DNA of 64,000 bases from Gordonia liuliyuniae (GTDB lineage Bacteria > Actinomycetota > Actinomycetes > Mycobacteriales > Mycobacteriaceae). The stretch is taken from the NCBI RefSeq assembly GCF_021739025.1, contig NZ_JAKKOT010000003.1, positions 186,001-250,000 on the forward strand, written 5' to 3'. The notes under the pieces were generated by a model that saw only the letters and a program-made list of their open reading frames with translations, was not told where the DNA came from and searched no databases. Position 1 is the first letter of the stretch, and each line of letters starts with the position of its first letter. The position numbers and the translations under genes are program-made. This document shows positions 1 to 8,406 of this stretch, in pieces.

Positions 1-354
1 GTCGTCGCCGCGGTCGTGATGGTCGCAGGCGCGTATCTGCGCCGCGAAGGGCTCGCGTTCGGCGCGACCTGCGTCGCCATCGCGGCCACCGTGGGACTCC
101 TGTTCTGCGTGCTGTTCCCGAATGTGCTCCCGTCGACCACCGATTCAGCGTTCAATCTGACTGTGGCGAACACGTCGTCGAGCCACTACACGCTCGTCAT
201 CATGACGTGGGCGGCCGTGATCATGACGCCCATCGTGCTGCTGTACCAGGGGTGGACGTACTGGGTGTTCCGTCAGCGGCTCGCGGTAGAGCGCATCCCT
301 GAGCACGGCGGGCTTCCGCTGCGCGAGGAAGCATCGCGTGCCGGACGAACCTAG
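1..354 (+). CDS. cydB: Cytochrome bd oxidase subunit II, C-terminal part
   Basis: This gene is already open at the first base, so only the last 117 or so residues are present. The segment has two or three hydrophobic helices and ends in a short basic cytoplasmic tail. The SSSHYTLVIMTWAA and LLYQGWTYWVFRQR stretches are typical of the CydB C-terminus. CydB pairs with CydA in the membrane to form the high-affinity quinol oxidase that reduces oxygen to water. The next gene, cydD, starts 17 bases before this stop codon, as in mycobacterial cydABDC operons. The assignment rests on these motifs and the cydDC context; most of the protein lies outside the window. Confidence 0.9.
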   Translation, partial: VVAAVVMVAGAYLRREGLAFGATCVAIAATVGLLFCVLFPNVLPSTTDSAFNLTVANTSSSHYTLVIMTWAAVIMTPIVLLYQGWTYWVFRQRLAVERIPEHGGLPLREEASRAGRT

Positions 355-2059
355 CGCCCGTGCGCTGCCGGTCGAACGGAGCCGAGACGGCGACCGCACA
401 CCCCCGTTCGACCCGCGGCTCCTGCGCTACTCGCCGTCTGCGCGTCGGTACGCGGTAGCGATCGCGGCGTTCTCCGTCGGCACCGTGATCGCGGTGATCG
501 CGGGTGCGGTGGCGCTGGCCGGTCTGCTCGGCGAACTCGTCACGGACCCGGCGTCGCGCACGTTCGGCGCTCAATCCGTGCACCTGTCGGTGGTCGCGGC
601 GGCGTTCGCGGCCCGCGCCCTCATGACGTACCTGCAGGAGAGGTACGCACACCGAGCCGCGTTGGCGACCATCGCCGAACTGCGTTCGGCGGCGGTCGAC
701 GCGCTGACCGATGCGAGGCGGACGTCGCCGCACGTCCTCGCCGCCGACCGCGACCGGTGGTCGACGGTGCTGCTGCGCGGTCTCGACGCCCTCGTCGACT
801 ACCTCGCCGACTATGTGCCCGCACTGTTGTCGACTGCCGTCATCACCCCGCTGGTGGTGATCGTCATCGGCTGGGCCGACTGGCCGTCCGCCGTCATCAT
901 CATCGTGACGATCCCGTTGATCCCGCTCTTCATGGTGTTGATCGGCCTACTCACCCGCGACCGCACGCGTCGCCGGCTCGACGCGATGAGCAACCAGAGC
1001 TCGCAGCTCCTCGACCTGCTGACCGGGCTGCCGACGCTGCGCGCCATCGGTCGCGCCGTCGGCCCGACCAGGCGGGTCGACGAGCTCGGGCGCGAGTTCG
1101 GCCGGACGACGATGTCGTCGTTGCGAATCGCGTTCCTGTCCGGGGCCGCGTTGGAACTGCTCGCGACGTTGAGCGTCGCGCTCGTCGCGGTCGGTATCGG
1201 ACTGCGTCTGGTGTTCGGCGACATGAGCCTGTACGCAGGCGTCCTCGCCCTCGTTCTCGCGCCGGAGGCGTACCTGCCGCTGCGGCGGATCGGGTCGGCG
1301 TTCCATGCGGCGCAGGACGGCATGGAGGCTTCCCGCGAAGTGCTCGACGTCTGCGCGCGCACCGGCAGACCGGTCGGTGCCCGGACCGTCGATGTCGCCG
1401 GAGCGCCGATCGACCTCAGCGAGGTGGGCGTGCAGACCCGCGACGGGTGGACACCGCGCGGCGTCACCGCGTGTTGTTCGCCCGGGCGGGTCACCGTCGT
1501 CGCGGGCCCGAACGGATCGGGCAAGTCGACGCTGCTGTCGACGATCCTCGGGTTGGAGACGCCCGACGAGGGGACCGTCCGGATCGGCGGCGTCGACGTG
1601 CACGAGCTCGCCCCGGACGAATACCACGCACAGGTCGCGTGGCTGCCGCAGCATCCGGTGATCATCGCGGGGACCGTCGCGGACAACCTCGCAGTGTTCG
1701 GCACGCTCGCAGACGCCCCGACCGCGCGAGCCGCACACGCGGTCGCCTTCGACGAGGCCCTGGCCGACTTGCCGAACGGTGCGGCCACCCCGCTCGGCTC
1801 CGACGGATCGGGACTGTCGGCGGGGCAGCGGCAGCGGCTCGCCCTCGTCCGGGTCCTCGCGTCCGACGCGCCGCTGGTCCTCCTCGACGAACCGACGGCC
1901 CACCTCGACGACGACACCGCCGAGCGCGTTCTCGACGCGATCTCCGACCGCGCCGCCGACGGCGCGACCGTCGTCGTCGTCTCGCACCGGGCAGCGGCAC
2001 TCCGGATCGCCGACACCGTCGTCGACATCCGCCGGGAGGTCGTCGATGCGACGCGATGA
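338..2059 (+). CDS. cydD: Heme/thiol ABC exporter subunit CydD
   Basis: This is a half-transporter of 573 residues. The membrane domain covers roughly residues 35-330 and the ATPase domain 350-570. Visible motifs are Walker A GPNGSGKST, Q-loop WLPQHP, signature LSAGQRQR, Walker B LVLLDEPTAHLD and the switch histidine in VVSHR. In the known family, CydD and CydC form a heterodimer in the membrane that is needed for assembly of cytochrome bd. It was long described as a cysteine/glutathione exporter and more recently as a heme transporter. The GTG start overlaps the end of cydB, and the stop overlaps the start of cydC by 14 bases, so the three genes are almost certainly one transcript. Confidence 0.93.
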   Translation: MPDEPSARALPVERSRDGDRTPPFDPRLLRYSPSARRYAVAIAAFSVGTVIAVIAGAVALAGLLGELVTDPASRTFGAQSVHLSVVAAAFAARALMTYLQERYAHRAALATIAELRSAAVDALTDARRTSPHVLAADRDRWSTVLLRGLDALVDYLADYVPALLSTAVITPLVVIVIGWADWPSAVIIIVTIPLIPLFMVLIGLLTRDRTRRRLDAMSNQSSQLLDLLTGLPTLRAIGRAVGPTRRVDELGREFGRTTMSSLRIAFLSGAALELLATLSVALVAVGIGLRLVFGDMSLYAGVLALVLAPEAYLPLRRIGSAFHAAQDGMEASREVLDVCARTGRPVGARTVDVAGAPIDLSEVGVQTRDGWTPRGVTACCSPGRVTVVAGPNGSGKSTLLSTILGLETPDEGTVRIGGVDVHELAPDEYHAQVAWLPQHPVIIAGTVADNLAVFGTLADAPTARAAHAVAFDEALADLPNGAATPLGSDGSGLSAGQRQRLALVRVLASDAPLVLLDEPTAHLDDDTAERVLDAISDRAADGATVVVVSHRAAALRIADTVVDIRREVVDATR

Positions 2060-3704
2060 TCCGCTGCTGCGAGCACTCGACTTCGCCGGCGTGCGGCGAC
2101 ACACCCCGCTCGTCGCGATAGGGCTCGGCGCCGCAGGCGCGCTGTCCGCGCTCGGACTCGCCGCGTTGTCGGCGTGGCTCATCACCAGGGCCTGGCAGAT
2201 GCCGCCCGTCCTCTACCTGTCGGTCGCGGTCACCGCGGTCCGGGCGCTGGGCATCTCCCGCGCCCTGTTCCGCTACCTCGAACGCCTCGCCACACACGAT
2301 GTCGCTCTCCGCGCGATGGCGACCGCGAGAGCACGCCTGTACCGTGCGCTCGCCGGCGGCGACCCGGCGGCGACCGTCCGATCCGACCGTTCCGCGCTTC
2401 TGGCGCGCACCGCCGACGACGTCGACGAGATCGGCGACGCCGTGGTCCGCGGCCTGGTCCCGATGGCTGTCGGTGCGGTCACGTCGGTCGCCGCGGTCGC
2501 GATCATGGCCGTCGTCTCTCCGCTGTCCGCCGTGGTCCTCGCGGGTGCACTGGTGATCAGCGGCGTCATCGCACCATGGTCGGCGGCCCGCGCGTCGACG
2601 CGGATCGTCGCCGACGGGGCGCACGCCCGTGAACGCGTCGGAGCCGACGTCACCGGGCTTCTCTGGCATGCGGGCGAACTGACCGTCGCACGGCGACGGG
2701 AGTCCGCGCTGGCACGGCTGCGCGACGCTGACGCCGACCATGCTCGGGCCGTCGACGCTGCCGCCGCACGGCAGGCGGGTGCCGCGTCGCTGACTCCGGT
2801 TGCGATGCTCGTCAGTGTCGTCGCCGCCGCGGTGATCGCCGTCGACCTCGCCTCGCGCGTGTCCGGTTCGTTGATGGACGTGTCGTCCACCGACGGCGCC
2901 GTGACGCCGATGCTGTTCGGTGTCCTGGTGCTCCTCCCGTTGTCGTCGTTCGAGTCGACCGGACCCTTGACCGACGCCGCGATCGCGTGGGAGCGCGGAC
3001 GGCAGAGTGCGGCGCGCGTCATGGCGCTGGTCGACGCGGCGGGCCCGCCGCGGGTCGCCGCGGACCCGGTGTTCGACCCCCGCCCGGCGACGGTGACCGT
3101 CCGCGGCCTGCAGTGGGGTTACGACGTCCCGCTCGGCCCCGCGGACGGCGTGGACCTCGACCTGCGCCCCGGCGACCGTCTCCTCGTCACCGGTCGTAGC
3201 GGGGCGGGCAAGTCGACGTTGGGGATGACGTTGGCCGGGCTGCTCGAACCGCTCGACGGTTCGGTGACGAGCGATCCCGCCGACCTGCGATGCGCGGCCG
3301 CGTACTTCGCGGAGGAGGCGCACCTGTTCTCGACGTCGGTCCGGGAGAATCTGCGCGTCGCCCGCGGCGACGCGACCGACGGCGAGATCGTCGACGCGCT
3401 GACCGATGTCGGTCTCGGTCGCTGGCTGGCGGGTCTGCCGGACGGGCTCGACACCGAGCTCGCGGGTGCGGCGTCGGTGAGCGGCGGCCAACGTCGGCGG
3501 ATCCTGTTGGCGCGAGCGCTGCTGCACACGGCGCCGGTCGTCGTGCTCGACGAACCGACCGAGCACCTCGATCGCGACGACGCGCCGGGTCTCCTGCGAC
3601 GGATCTGTGATCGCACGGATCTGTTCGGCCCGGACCGGACCGTGGTGGTTATCACGCATCAGTCGTCGGACGTCGACGGTGTGCCGGTAATCAAAATCGA
3701 CTGA
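2046..3704 (+). CDS. cydC: Heme/thiol ABC exporter subunit CydC
   Basis: This protein of 552 residues partners CydD. It has an N-terminal ABC membrane domain (about residues 20-310) and a C-terminal ATPase domain (about 335-550). Motifs are Walker A GRSGAGKST, signature SVSGGQRRR and Walker B VVVLDEPTEHLD. The usual Q-loop glutamine is not evident: that region reads YFAEEAHLFSTSVREN, which is often seen in CydC-type subunits. The ATG at 2046 was chosen because it begins MRRDDPLL, lies just inside the end of cydD, and sits directly before the first membrane segment; a longer open frame upstream is only the shadow of cydD. The reading frame ends in VIKID and is followed by the ferritin regulatory region. 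Confidence 0.92.
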   Translation: MRRDDPLLRALDFAGVRRHTPLVAIGLGAAGALSALGLAALSAWLITRAWQMPPVLYLSVAVTAVRALGISRALFRYLERLATHDVALRAMATARARLYRALAGGDPAATVRSDRSALLARTADDVDEIGDAVVRGLVPMAVGAVTSVAAVAIMAVVSPLSAVVLAGALVISGVIAPWSAARASTRIVADGAHARERVGADVTGLLWHAGELTVARRRESALARLRDADADHARAVDAAAARQAGAASLTPVAMLVSVVAAAVIAVDLASRVSGSLMDVSSTDGAVTPMLFGVLVLLPLSSFESTGPLTDAAIAWERGRQSAARVMALVDAAGPPRVAADPVFDPRPATVTVRGLQWGYDVPLGPADGVDLDLRPGDRLLVTGRSGAGKSTLGMTLAGLLEPLDGSVTSDPADLRCAAAYFAEEAHLFSTSVRENLRVARGDATDGEIVDALTDVGLGRWLAGLPDGLDTELAGAASVSGGQRRRILLARALLHTAPVVVLDEPTEHLDRDDAPGLLRRICDRTDLFGPDRTVVVITHQSSDVDGVPVIKID

Positions 3705-3730
3705 CCTGCAGCTGAAGGTTTCAACGCTAT

Positions 3731-3749
3731 TTAGCCTTGCCTTTAATAA
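3731..3749. promoter_or_regulatory. Possible upstream IdeR/DtxR iron box
   Basis: The 19-mer beginning TTAGCCTTGC matches the IdeR/DtxR consensus (TWAGGTWAGSCTWACCTWA) at 13 of 19 positions by my count. It also forms the left arm of a longer imperfect inverted repeat (TTAGCCTTGCC with GGAAAGCCTAA, 9 of 11 pairs). Taken alone it is weak. Its support comes from the better box about 50 bases downstream and the ferritin gene that follows. Confidence 0.4.
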
Positions 3750-3799
3750 GGTAGGAAAGCCTAAAGTGAATTCGCGGAAATATCGCCTTGACCTGCAAA

Positions 3800-3818
3800 T
3801 AAGGTATGCCGTACCTGG
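3800..3818. promoter_or_regulatory. IdeR/DtxR-type iron box
   Basis: The 19-mer (TAAGGTATGC then CGTACCTGG) matches the IdeR/DtxR consensus at 15 of 19 positions by my count, with both AGGT/ACCT cores intact and correctly spaced. It lies about 90 bases before the ferritin start and about 22 bases upstream of a TATTCT sequence that could be a -10 box. That is an upstream, activator-like position. In M. tuberculosis, iron-loaded IdeR activates the ferritin gene bfrB from upstream boxes, so the same logic is likely here. Confidence 0.65.
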
Positions 3819-3909
3819 CTGGACGGATCTGAATTCGTGGCTATTCTGGAGTGTGTCCGAAAGAATGCGGAAGACCCCGAATTCTCTCTTTGAACGTTAG
3901 GAAGCCGCC

Positions 3910-4404
3910 ATGAAGATGAGCGAAGAACTCGAAGCCCAATTCATCAAGCAGATCAACCGCGAGTACGAGTCGTCTTTCCTGTACCGTCAGCTCGCCATCG
4001 AGATGGAAGTCCGCGACCTGCCGGGCATGGCGTCGTGGCTGCGTGCACAGTCGGCGGAGGAGCTGACGCACGCGGACCGTCTCATCACCCACCTCACCGA
4101 CCGCGACAACCATCCGGTGATCGGTGACATCACCATCCCGTCGATCAAGGTCGAGAAGATCGAGGACGTCTTCGAGATCGCGCTCGACGCCGAGCGTGCC
4201 GTCTCCGAAGGCGTTCGCGACCTGTACCGCCAGGCCGAGGACGAGCGCGACCTCGACTCGCGTCCCACCATCGACTGGTTCATCTCCGAGCAGGTGGAAG
4301 AGGAAGCGACGGTCTCCGAGATCCTGGGCCGGCTCCGCATCGTCGACGGCGATGGCTCCGGCGTCCTCCGCATCGATGCGGAACTTGCCTCGAGCAACAT
4401 CTAG
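3910..4404 (+). CDS. Ferritin (BfrB-like)
   Basis: This protein of 164 residues belongs to the non-heme ferritin family, a four-helix bundle that assembles into an iron-storage shell and oxidises Fe(II). Ferroxidase ligands can be picked out: Glu in NREYESSF (helix A), the EExxH motif in AEELTHADRL (helix B), Glu in LDAERAV (helix C) and the QVEEEA segment (helix D). No heme-ligand methionine typical of bacterioferritin is apparent, so plain ferritin is preferred. It is close in layout to mycobacterial BfrB, though shorter at the C-terminus. A TTAGGAAG ribosome site precedes the ATG; a second ATG lies two codons later. Iron boxes upstream suggest activation by IdeR when iron is plentiful, and a hairpin terminator follows. 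Confidence 0.9.
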   Translation: MKMSEELEAQFIKQINREYESSFLYRQLAIEMEVRDLPGMASWLRAQSAEELTHADRLITHLTDRDNHPVIGDITIPSIKVEKIEDVFEIALDAERAVSEGVRDLYRQAEDERDLDSRPTIDWFISEQVEEEATVSEILGRLRIVDGDGSGVLRIDAELASSNI

Positions 4405-4440
4405 CGACACTCGGTACCACGTCTTCCCGCACCGAGAACG

Positions 4441-4477
4441 AAGCGAGTCGAAACCCGTCTGGGGCTTCGACTCGCTT
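4441..4477. terminator. Bidirectional hairpin terminator between ferritin and nitrobindin
   Basis: An inverted repeat with 12-base arms (AAGCGAGTCGAA / TTCGACTCGCTT) and a 13-base loop is followed on the + strand by TGTTTGT. It lies between two convergent genes and probably stops both transcripts. Confidence 0.75.
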
Positions 4478-4490
4478 TGTTTGTCCGGGT

Positions 4491-5108
4491 CTATCCGATG
4501 ACTCTGTGCAGTTTCGCGGACAGCCGGGGCGTGAGTTCTCCGTCGGCGTCGACGCGTTCTTCGACGTAGGCGAGATCGCCGTCGGGCACGAGCCCGTACA
4601 GGCGCTTGGCGCCGCCGGTGTGGACGCCGGTCTCAGTGCGGAGAGTGACGTCGGTCGTCAGATTCCACGACGTCTGGTTGAGCGGTCGTCCGTAGAAGAG
4701 TTCGATCACGCCTTCGGCATGTGTGAGAAGCAGTTCGATGTCGTCGCTCTCGCTGATCCGCCAGAAGCCGGACTCACGGAGGTCGGGGCGCACGTATGCG
4801 CCGTCGTCGTCGAGCACCCACGAGCGCGACTGCCACACGAGGTAGTCGCCGCCGTCGTGGCTGATGACGATCTGCTGACCGAACTGGTAGTCGTCGCCGG
4901 TTATCGGGTTGTGGCCTTCGCCTTCGCCCTCCCAGACACCGACCAGCGGCAGCAGTGCGAGAAGCGCCGGACTCAGGTCCGGACCCTCGCGGAGGTTCGC
5001 AGTGTCGATCGGGAGCGGAAGATCGCCGATCGCCGGCACGTTCTTGCCGGCGGTCTCCTGAGCGCGGAGCTCAGCGTCGGAGATCGCCTCGTTGCCCGAC
5101 CGAGTCAT
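4491..5108 (-). CDS. Nitrobindin-family heme protein (THAP4-like, Rv0813c-like)
   Basis: This protein of 205 residues carries a nitrobindin/FABP-like beta-barrel. The GVWEGEGEG signature sits near residue 72, and the barrel runs to the C-terminal [10 protein letters not shown]. Family members bind ferric heme in the barrel through a C-terminal-side histidine and have been proposed to isomerise peroxynitrite to nitrate; the histidine in KLHRVIG fits that ligand. The preceding 60 or so residues are an extension seen in some actinobacterial members. The ATG at 5108 is supported by a 4-base ATGA overlap with the small membrane ORF upstream; a longer open frame would run through that ORF. It is the positional counterpart of M. 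tuberculosis Rv0813c. Confidence 0.82.
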   Translation of the reverse strand: MTRSGNEAISDAELRAQETAGKNVPAIGDLPLPIDTANLREGPDLSPALLALLPLVGVWEGEGEGHNPITGDDYQFGQQIVISHDGGDYLVWQSRSWVLDDDGAYVRPDLRESGFWRISESDDIELLLTHAEGVIELFYGRPLNQTSWNLTTDVTLRTETGVHTGGAKRLYGLVPDGDLAYVEERVDADGELTPRLSAKLHRVIG

Positions 5109-5203
5109 GACTCGTCGTTGACCAGGCGGTAAACGGTGTACAGCGCGAACCACACGATGAGCACGGACGCGAGACCAAGCAGGATTTCGAAGAAGAGGAC
5201 CAC
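5105..5203 (-). CDS. Tiny single-pass membrane protein
   Basis: This is a 32-residue ORF with a GTG start. It is almost entirely one hydrophobic helix ([21 protein letters not shown]) followed by a charged end, VYRLVNDES. Its stop codon overlaps the nitrobindin ATG in an ATGA arrangement, the usual sign of translational coupling, so it is probably the first gene of that operon. It is too short for most gene finders. Its function is unknown; it could anchor a partner at the membrane or act mainly as a coupling leader. The case rests on composition and the exact overlap. Confidence 0.55.
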   Translation of the reverse strand: MVLFFEILLGLASVLIVWFALYTVYRLVNDES

Positions 5204-5282
5204 GTATCGGATTCTACCGCGCACTGGCGCGACCCGATAACGGTGGTCGGTGAGTGCCGGATATGTCACACGCCGTCGCGGA

Positions 5283-5948
5283 TCATGCTGCCGGGGCCGT
5301 CAACCGCCTGCGGTGCTCGTTGCGGTGGACGAGTTCGTTGATGAGTGCGCGGACGTCCGGCCAGCAATACATCACCTGCCGGTAGCTCAACCGGACCACG
5401 CGATAGCCGAGAGCCTGGGCTCGCAGGTCGCGCATCCGGTCGTTCTCGAAGGCGGCCGACGACGAGTGATACTCCTCGCCGTCCACTTCGACAATGAGCG
5501 AGCGGCCGATGAGAAGGTCCACGCGGCCGACGTCGGGGATCTGAACCTGCGGTCGGATCTGCAGGTTCGGCGCCGCGAGCCGTAATCGCACCATGGTCTC
5601 GGTGCCGGACTCCGCGCGTCCGTCGACCCGATCGAGTGCGGCCCGGACGGGTCGTGGCGCGTGCCGAAGTATGTCGTCGACGTCGGTGGGGGTCAGCAGT
5701 CGCTTGTTCAGAATCGAGTCGCAGACCACCACCAGGTCCTCGGCGGGAAGGCAGCGTGCGGCGTGCGCGAGGGCAGTCGGAAGGTCGTCGACCGCGTCAT
5801 TCTCGGCGGGTTGCCTGCCGAACCGTCGACACCAGTTCGGATGGTCCCGCGTCGTGCTGCTGTTCCCTCGGATGTGGACGCGGTCCGTCGGAGGCACCCA
5901 CACGCCGTGAAAGCGCAGTGCCGACGCGCACGACAGGATGCCGCCGGT
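5283..5948 (-). pseudogene. DUF559 (endonuclease-fold) protein, N-terminally decayed
   Basis: The reading frame from GGILSCASALRFHGVWVPP onward matches the actinobacterial AbiEi-antitoxin-like/DUF559 family. It includes the restriction-endonuclease-like C-terminal domain with EVDGEEYHSSSAAFENDRMRD and LGYRVVRLSYRQVM. The N-terminal winged-helix part expected before GGILSC (about 50-60 residues) is absent. In frame, the only upstream ATG lies inside the terminator hairpin of the sseC operon, and no ATG, GTG or ribosome site lies between. I therefore read this as a remnant, although expression from an unrecognised start cannot be excluded. The stretch 5949-6100 shows no other gene. Confidence 0.55.
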
Positions 5949-6100
5949 AGACCCCCGTCTCCATGCCGCAATTGTGCACTGCGGGGGACTCGTCGGGGTC
6001 CGTTTCGGTCGCCATCGAGAATTACCAGCACGTACGCCGCTGAAATCGTCGAATTCGGCCGAGTGAATACCGCATACGTGCTGGTAGTTCTGGACGGACG

Positions 6101-6137
6101 ACGATGCCCCGGCCGCGTGTTGCGGCCGGGGCATCGT
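6101..6137 (-). terminator. Strong hairpin terminator after sseC
   Basis: This is a perfect inverted repeat with 16-base arms (ACGATGCCCCGGCCGC and its complement) and a 5-base GTGTT loop, 17 bases past the sseC stop codon. There is no T-tract, as is common in actinobacteria. Confidence 0.8.
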
Positions 6138-6154
6138 GAGCGTGCGGAATGTAC

Positions 6155-6460
6155 CTACTTCGAGACGGTGACGTCCTGGTTGTAGACGCCGGGGCCCTCA
6201 GGCGAGACGGTGACGTCGCCGTTGCCCTGCGAACTGAGCGCACGGAGCGTCCAGGTACCGGGGGCGGCGAAGAAGCGGAAGTCGCCGGTGGCCGACGCGA
6301 CGACCTCGGCGGTGAACTCGCCGGTGCCGTCGAGCAGACGCACGAATGCGCCCGCGACCGGGTTGCCCGAGCCGTCCACGACCTGACCGGTCAGGACGGT
6401 CTCCTTCTCGACGTCAACGCCTGCCGGCAGGGACTGACCCTGCTTGGGTGCTGCACACAT
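6155..6460 (-). CDS. sseC: DUF1416 protein SseC
   Basis: This protein of 101 residues has a DUF1416 domain, an immunoglobulin-like beta-sandwich seen in VDGSGNPVAGAFVRLLD and FFAAPGTWTLRAL. It matches mycobacterial SseC (Rv0814c), which is always found next to a CysA-type sulfurtransferase. The role is presumed to be in sulfur metabolism but the biochemical function is not established. The N-terminal MCAAPKQGQ keeps the cysteine found in the family. A clear AGAGGAA ribosome site precedes the ATG. It lies 31 bases after cysA2, so the two are one operon ending at the long hairpin downstream. Confidence 0.88.
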   Translation of the reverse strand: MCAAPKQGQSLPAGVDVEKETVLTGQVVDGSGNPVAGAFVRLLDGTGEFTAEVVASATGDFRFFAAPGTWTLRALSSQGNGDVTVSPEGPGVYNQDVTVSK

Positions 6461-6491
6461 GTGGGTATTCCTCTCAGATGAAGTCGGAGCT

Positions 6492-7319
6492 CTAGAGCTC
6501 GACCGGTGCGCCGACGAGGGAGCCGTATTCGACCCAGCTGCCGTCGTAGTTCTTCACGTTCTTCTTGCCGAGCAGTTCCTGCAGCACGAACCAGGTGTGG
6601 CTCGAGCGCTCACCGATGCGGCAGTAGGCGATGGTCTCCTTGGCGTCGTCGAAACCCTTCTCCGCATACAGCGCGGTGAGATCGTCCTCCGACTTGAAGG
6701 TGCCGTCTTCGTTCGCGGTCGACGACCACGGGATGTTGATCGCGCCCGGGACGTGACCGCGCTGCTGTGCCTGCTCCTGCGGGAGGTGGGCGGGTGCGGC
6801 GATCTTGCCGGTGAACTCGTCGGGGCTGCGGACGTCGACGAGGTTCTTGGAGCCGATGGAGTCGATGACCTCGTCGCGGAACGCGCGGATCGAGGTGTCT
6901 GCTGCCTGTGCGACGTACTTGGTGGGTTCGCGGGTGACGGCGTCACTGCTCAGCTCACGACCGTCGAGCTCCCACTTCTTGCGGCCGCCGTCGAGGAGGC
7001 GGACGTCCTTGTGGCCGTAGATCTTGAAGTACCAGTACGCGTAGGCGGCGAACCAGTTGTTGTTGCCGCCGTAGAGGACGACGGTGTCGTCGTTGGCGAT
7101 GCCACGCTCGCTCAGCAGTGCGGAGAAGCGGTCGGCGTCGAGGAAGTCGCGGCGGACACCGTCCTGCAGGTCCTTGCGCCAGTCCAGGCGGATGGCGCCC
7201 GGGATGTGGTTGAGGTCGTAGATCGAGGTGTCCTCGTCGACCTCGACGAAGACGACCTTGTCGGTGTTGAGATTCTGCTCAGCCCAATCGGCGCTGACCA
7301 GGACATCGGAGCGTGCCAT
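6492..7319 (-). CDS. cysA2: Thiosulfate sulfurtransferase (rhodanese) CysA2-type
   Basis: This protein of 275 residues has two tandem rhodanese domains. The N-terminal one is inactive in the family. The C-terminal domain carries the catalytic cysteine in AYCRIGERSSHTWF, the hallmark CRIGER loop of mycobacterial CysA2/CysA3 that accepts a sulfane sulfur from thiosulfate. The family transfers sulfur to cyanide in vitro, and in cells probably to other acceptors. The ATG at 7319 is chosen because AAAGGAA lies just upstream and the protein then begins MARSDVLVSADW like its relatives; a longer open frame upstream lacks such a site. The gene is co-transcribed with sseC, matching Rv0815c-Rv0814c. Confidence 0.92.
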   Translation of the reverse strand: MARSDVLVSADWAEQNLNTDKVVFVEVDEDTSIYDLNHIPGAIRLDWRKDLQDGVRRDFLDADRFSALLSERGIANDDTVVLYGGNNNWFAAYAYWYFKIYGHKDVRLLDGGRKKWELDGRELSSDAVTREPTKYVAQAADTSIRAFRDEVIDSIGSKNLVDVRSPDEFTGKIAAPAHLPQEQAQQRGHVPGAINIPWSSTANEDGTFKSEDDLTALYAEKGFDDAKETIAYCRIGERSSHTWFVLQELLGKKNVKNYDGSWVEYGSLVGAPVEL

Positions 7320-7434
7320 GTGTGTTCCTTTCGAGGGGATACGAGCGCTGTCACCCTTGGGCGTGACGCAGTAAGGGTGGAGACGTCGAAGACGGTACAA
7401 CACCGAAGGCCTGCTGGGACGTCGCGCCGAGCGT

Positions 7435-8316
7435 TCAGTAGTCGATCGGCTTGACAATTCGCTCATCGTTGTTCCCGGCGACGATGAGGTCACTTCCCCT
7501 GCTCAGAGCGTTGCTCGCGGCGATGTTCCACGCCATCGGGAGCGTCGGCAGGGTCGCTGAGAAGCGCTCGAGAACGTGTGCGCGAAATTCTGGCGGGACG
7601 TCCGCGGAGTAGTGGTCTTCGGGGCCGTCGTACAGTCCGGTCGCTTCGACGTGCACGCGGCCGTCGACGACGAAGACCTTCGCGCTGACGCTGATCTGCA
7701 CCTTCGGCGCCGTGTACCCGGACGCGGACGGCGGAAGACCGTCCTCGTACTCGGGCGATCCCGGGTAGGGGACGGTCCCGCTGAGCATGATGCCGTCGGT
7801 CCGTTCGAGGAGCCCGTCGCCGGGACCGCCGCCGCCCGCCTTCCCCTCGGGGGCAGGCGTGTTGATGTACAGGTCGGTGATCCCCATCAGCCTGCCGAGG
7901 TTCACTGAGTCGATGCGGGTCTCGGCGGTGATCGCGGCCGCGCGGATCGGGGTCGTCGCGTCGACGTCCCAGACATCGCCGGTCGTGACGTCGTCGAGTC
8001 GGGCGTCGACGGTGGCCGTGCAGGCGCCGCGGTCGCCGCACCCGGTGATCGTTACTCCTCGCGCGCTGACGAGCATCGACGGGAACCGCCCGTCGCCCGC
8101 CCGTGTGAGGAATCCGAGGCCGCCGAGGTTCACCTCGGGTTCGAAGTCGACGCGGCCGGATTCTTCGATGGCGACCGCGACGCGGTGCTCGGCGCGCGAC
8201 GCCGCCAAATTGTCTGCCAGAAACGCGATGACCAGCATAATCACGACGACGACGGCGCCGATGGCCGCGATCTGTGCGGCACGGCGCGAGGGTCGGATTC
8301 GGGCGGAGGTGGACAT
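7435..8316 (-). CDS. lmeA: DUF2993 periplasmic lipomannan-elongation protein LmeA
   Basis: This protein of 293 residues has a short basic N-terminus, one membrane helix at about residues 14-35 (signal anchor) and a DUF2993 domain outside the membrane. It corresponds by position and family to Rv0817c/LmeA, which in mycobacteria is a periplasmic mannosyltransferase-associated factor needed to elongate the mannan core of lipomannan. The GLGFLTRAGDGRFPS and VNLGRLMGITDLYINTP stretches fit the family's lipid-binding fold. A glycine-rich insert (KAGGGGPGDG, near residue 185) looks like a flexible loop. It is divergent from glnR, with 90 bases between the starts, and its stop lies about 115 bases before the cysA2 start. 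Confidence 0.82.
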   Translation of the reverse strand: MSTSARIRPSRRAAQIAAIGAVVVVIMLVIAFLADNLAASRAEHRVAVAIEESGRVDFEPEVNLGGLGFLTRAGDGRFPSMLVSARGVTITGCGDRGACTATVDARLDDVTTGDVWDVDATTPIRAAAITAETRIDSVNLGRLMGITDLYINTPAPEGKAGGGGPGDGLLERTDGIMLSGTVPYPGSPEYEDGLPPSASGYTAPKVQISVSAKVFVVDGRVHVEATGLYDGPEDHYSADVPPEFRAHVLERFSATLPTLPMAWNIAASNALSRGSDLIVAGNNDERIVKPIDY

Positions 8317-8406
8317 CGGGTCTATTCTGTCATCACATCTTCACGAGCTGCGACCAGCGTCGATCGACAGTTCAGCCAAGAGGCCACGACGAGAGCGGAG
8401 TGGTGA

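Noticed and set aside
1662-3659. Long frame opposite cydDC (665 codons)
   Set aside because: Arg/Gly-rich shadow frame typical of high-GC DNA; the plus strand encodes complete ABC motifs.
7320-7434. A cysteine-rich leader peptide (attenuator) before cysA2
   Set aside because: The candidate short frame has one cysteine, no polycysteine run and no stop before cysA2, unlike the known mycobacterial leaders.
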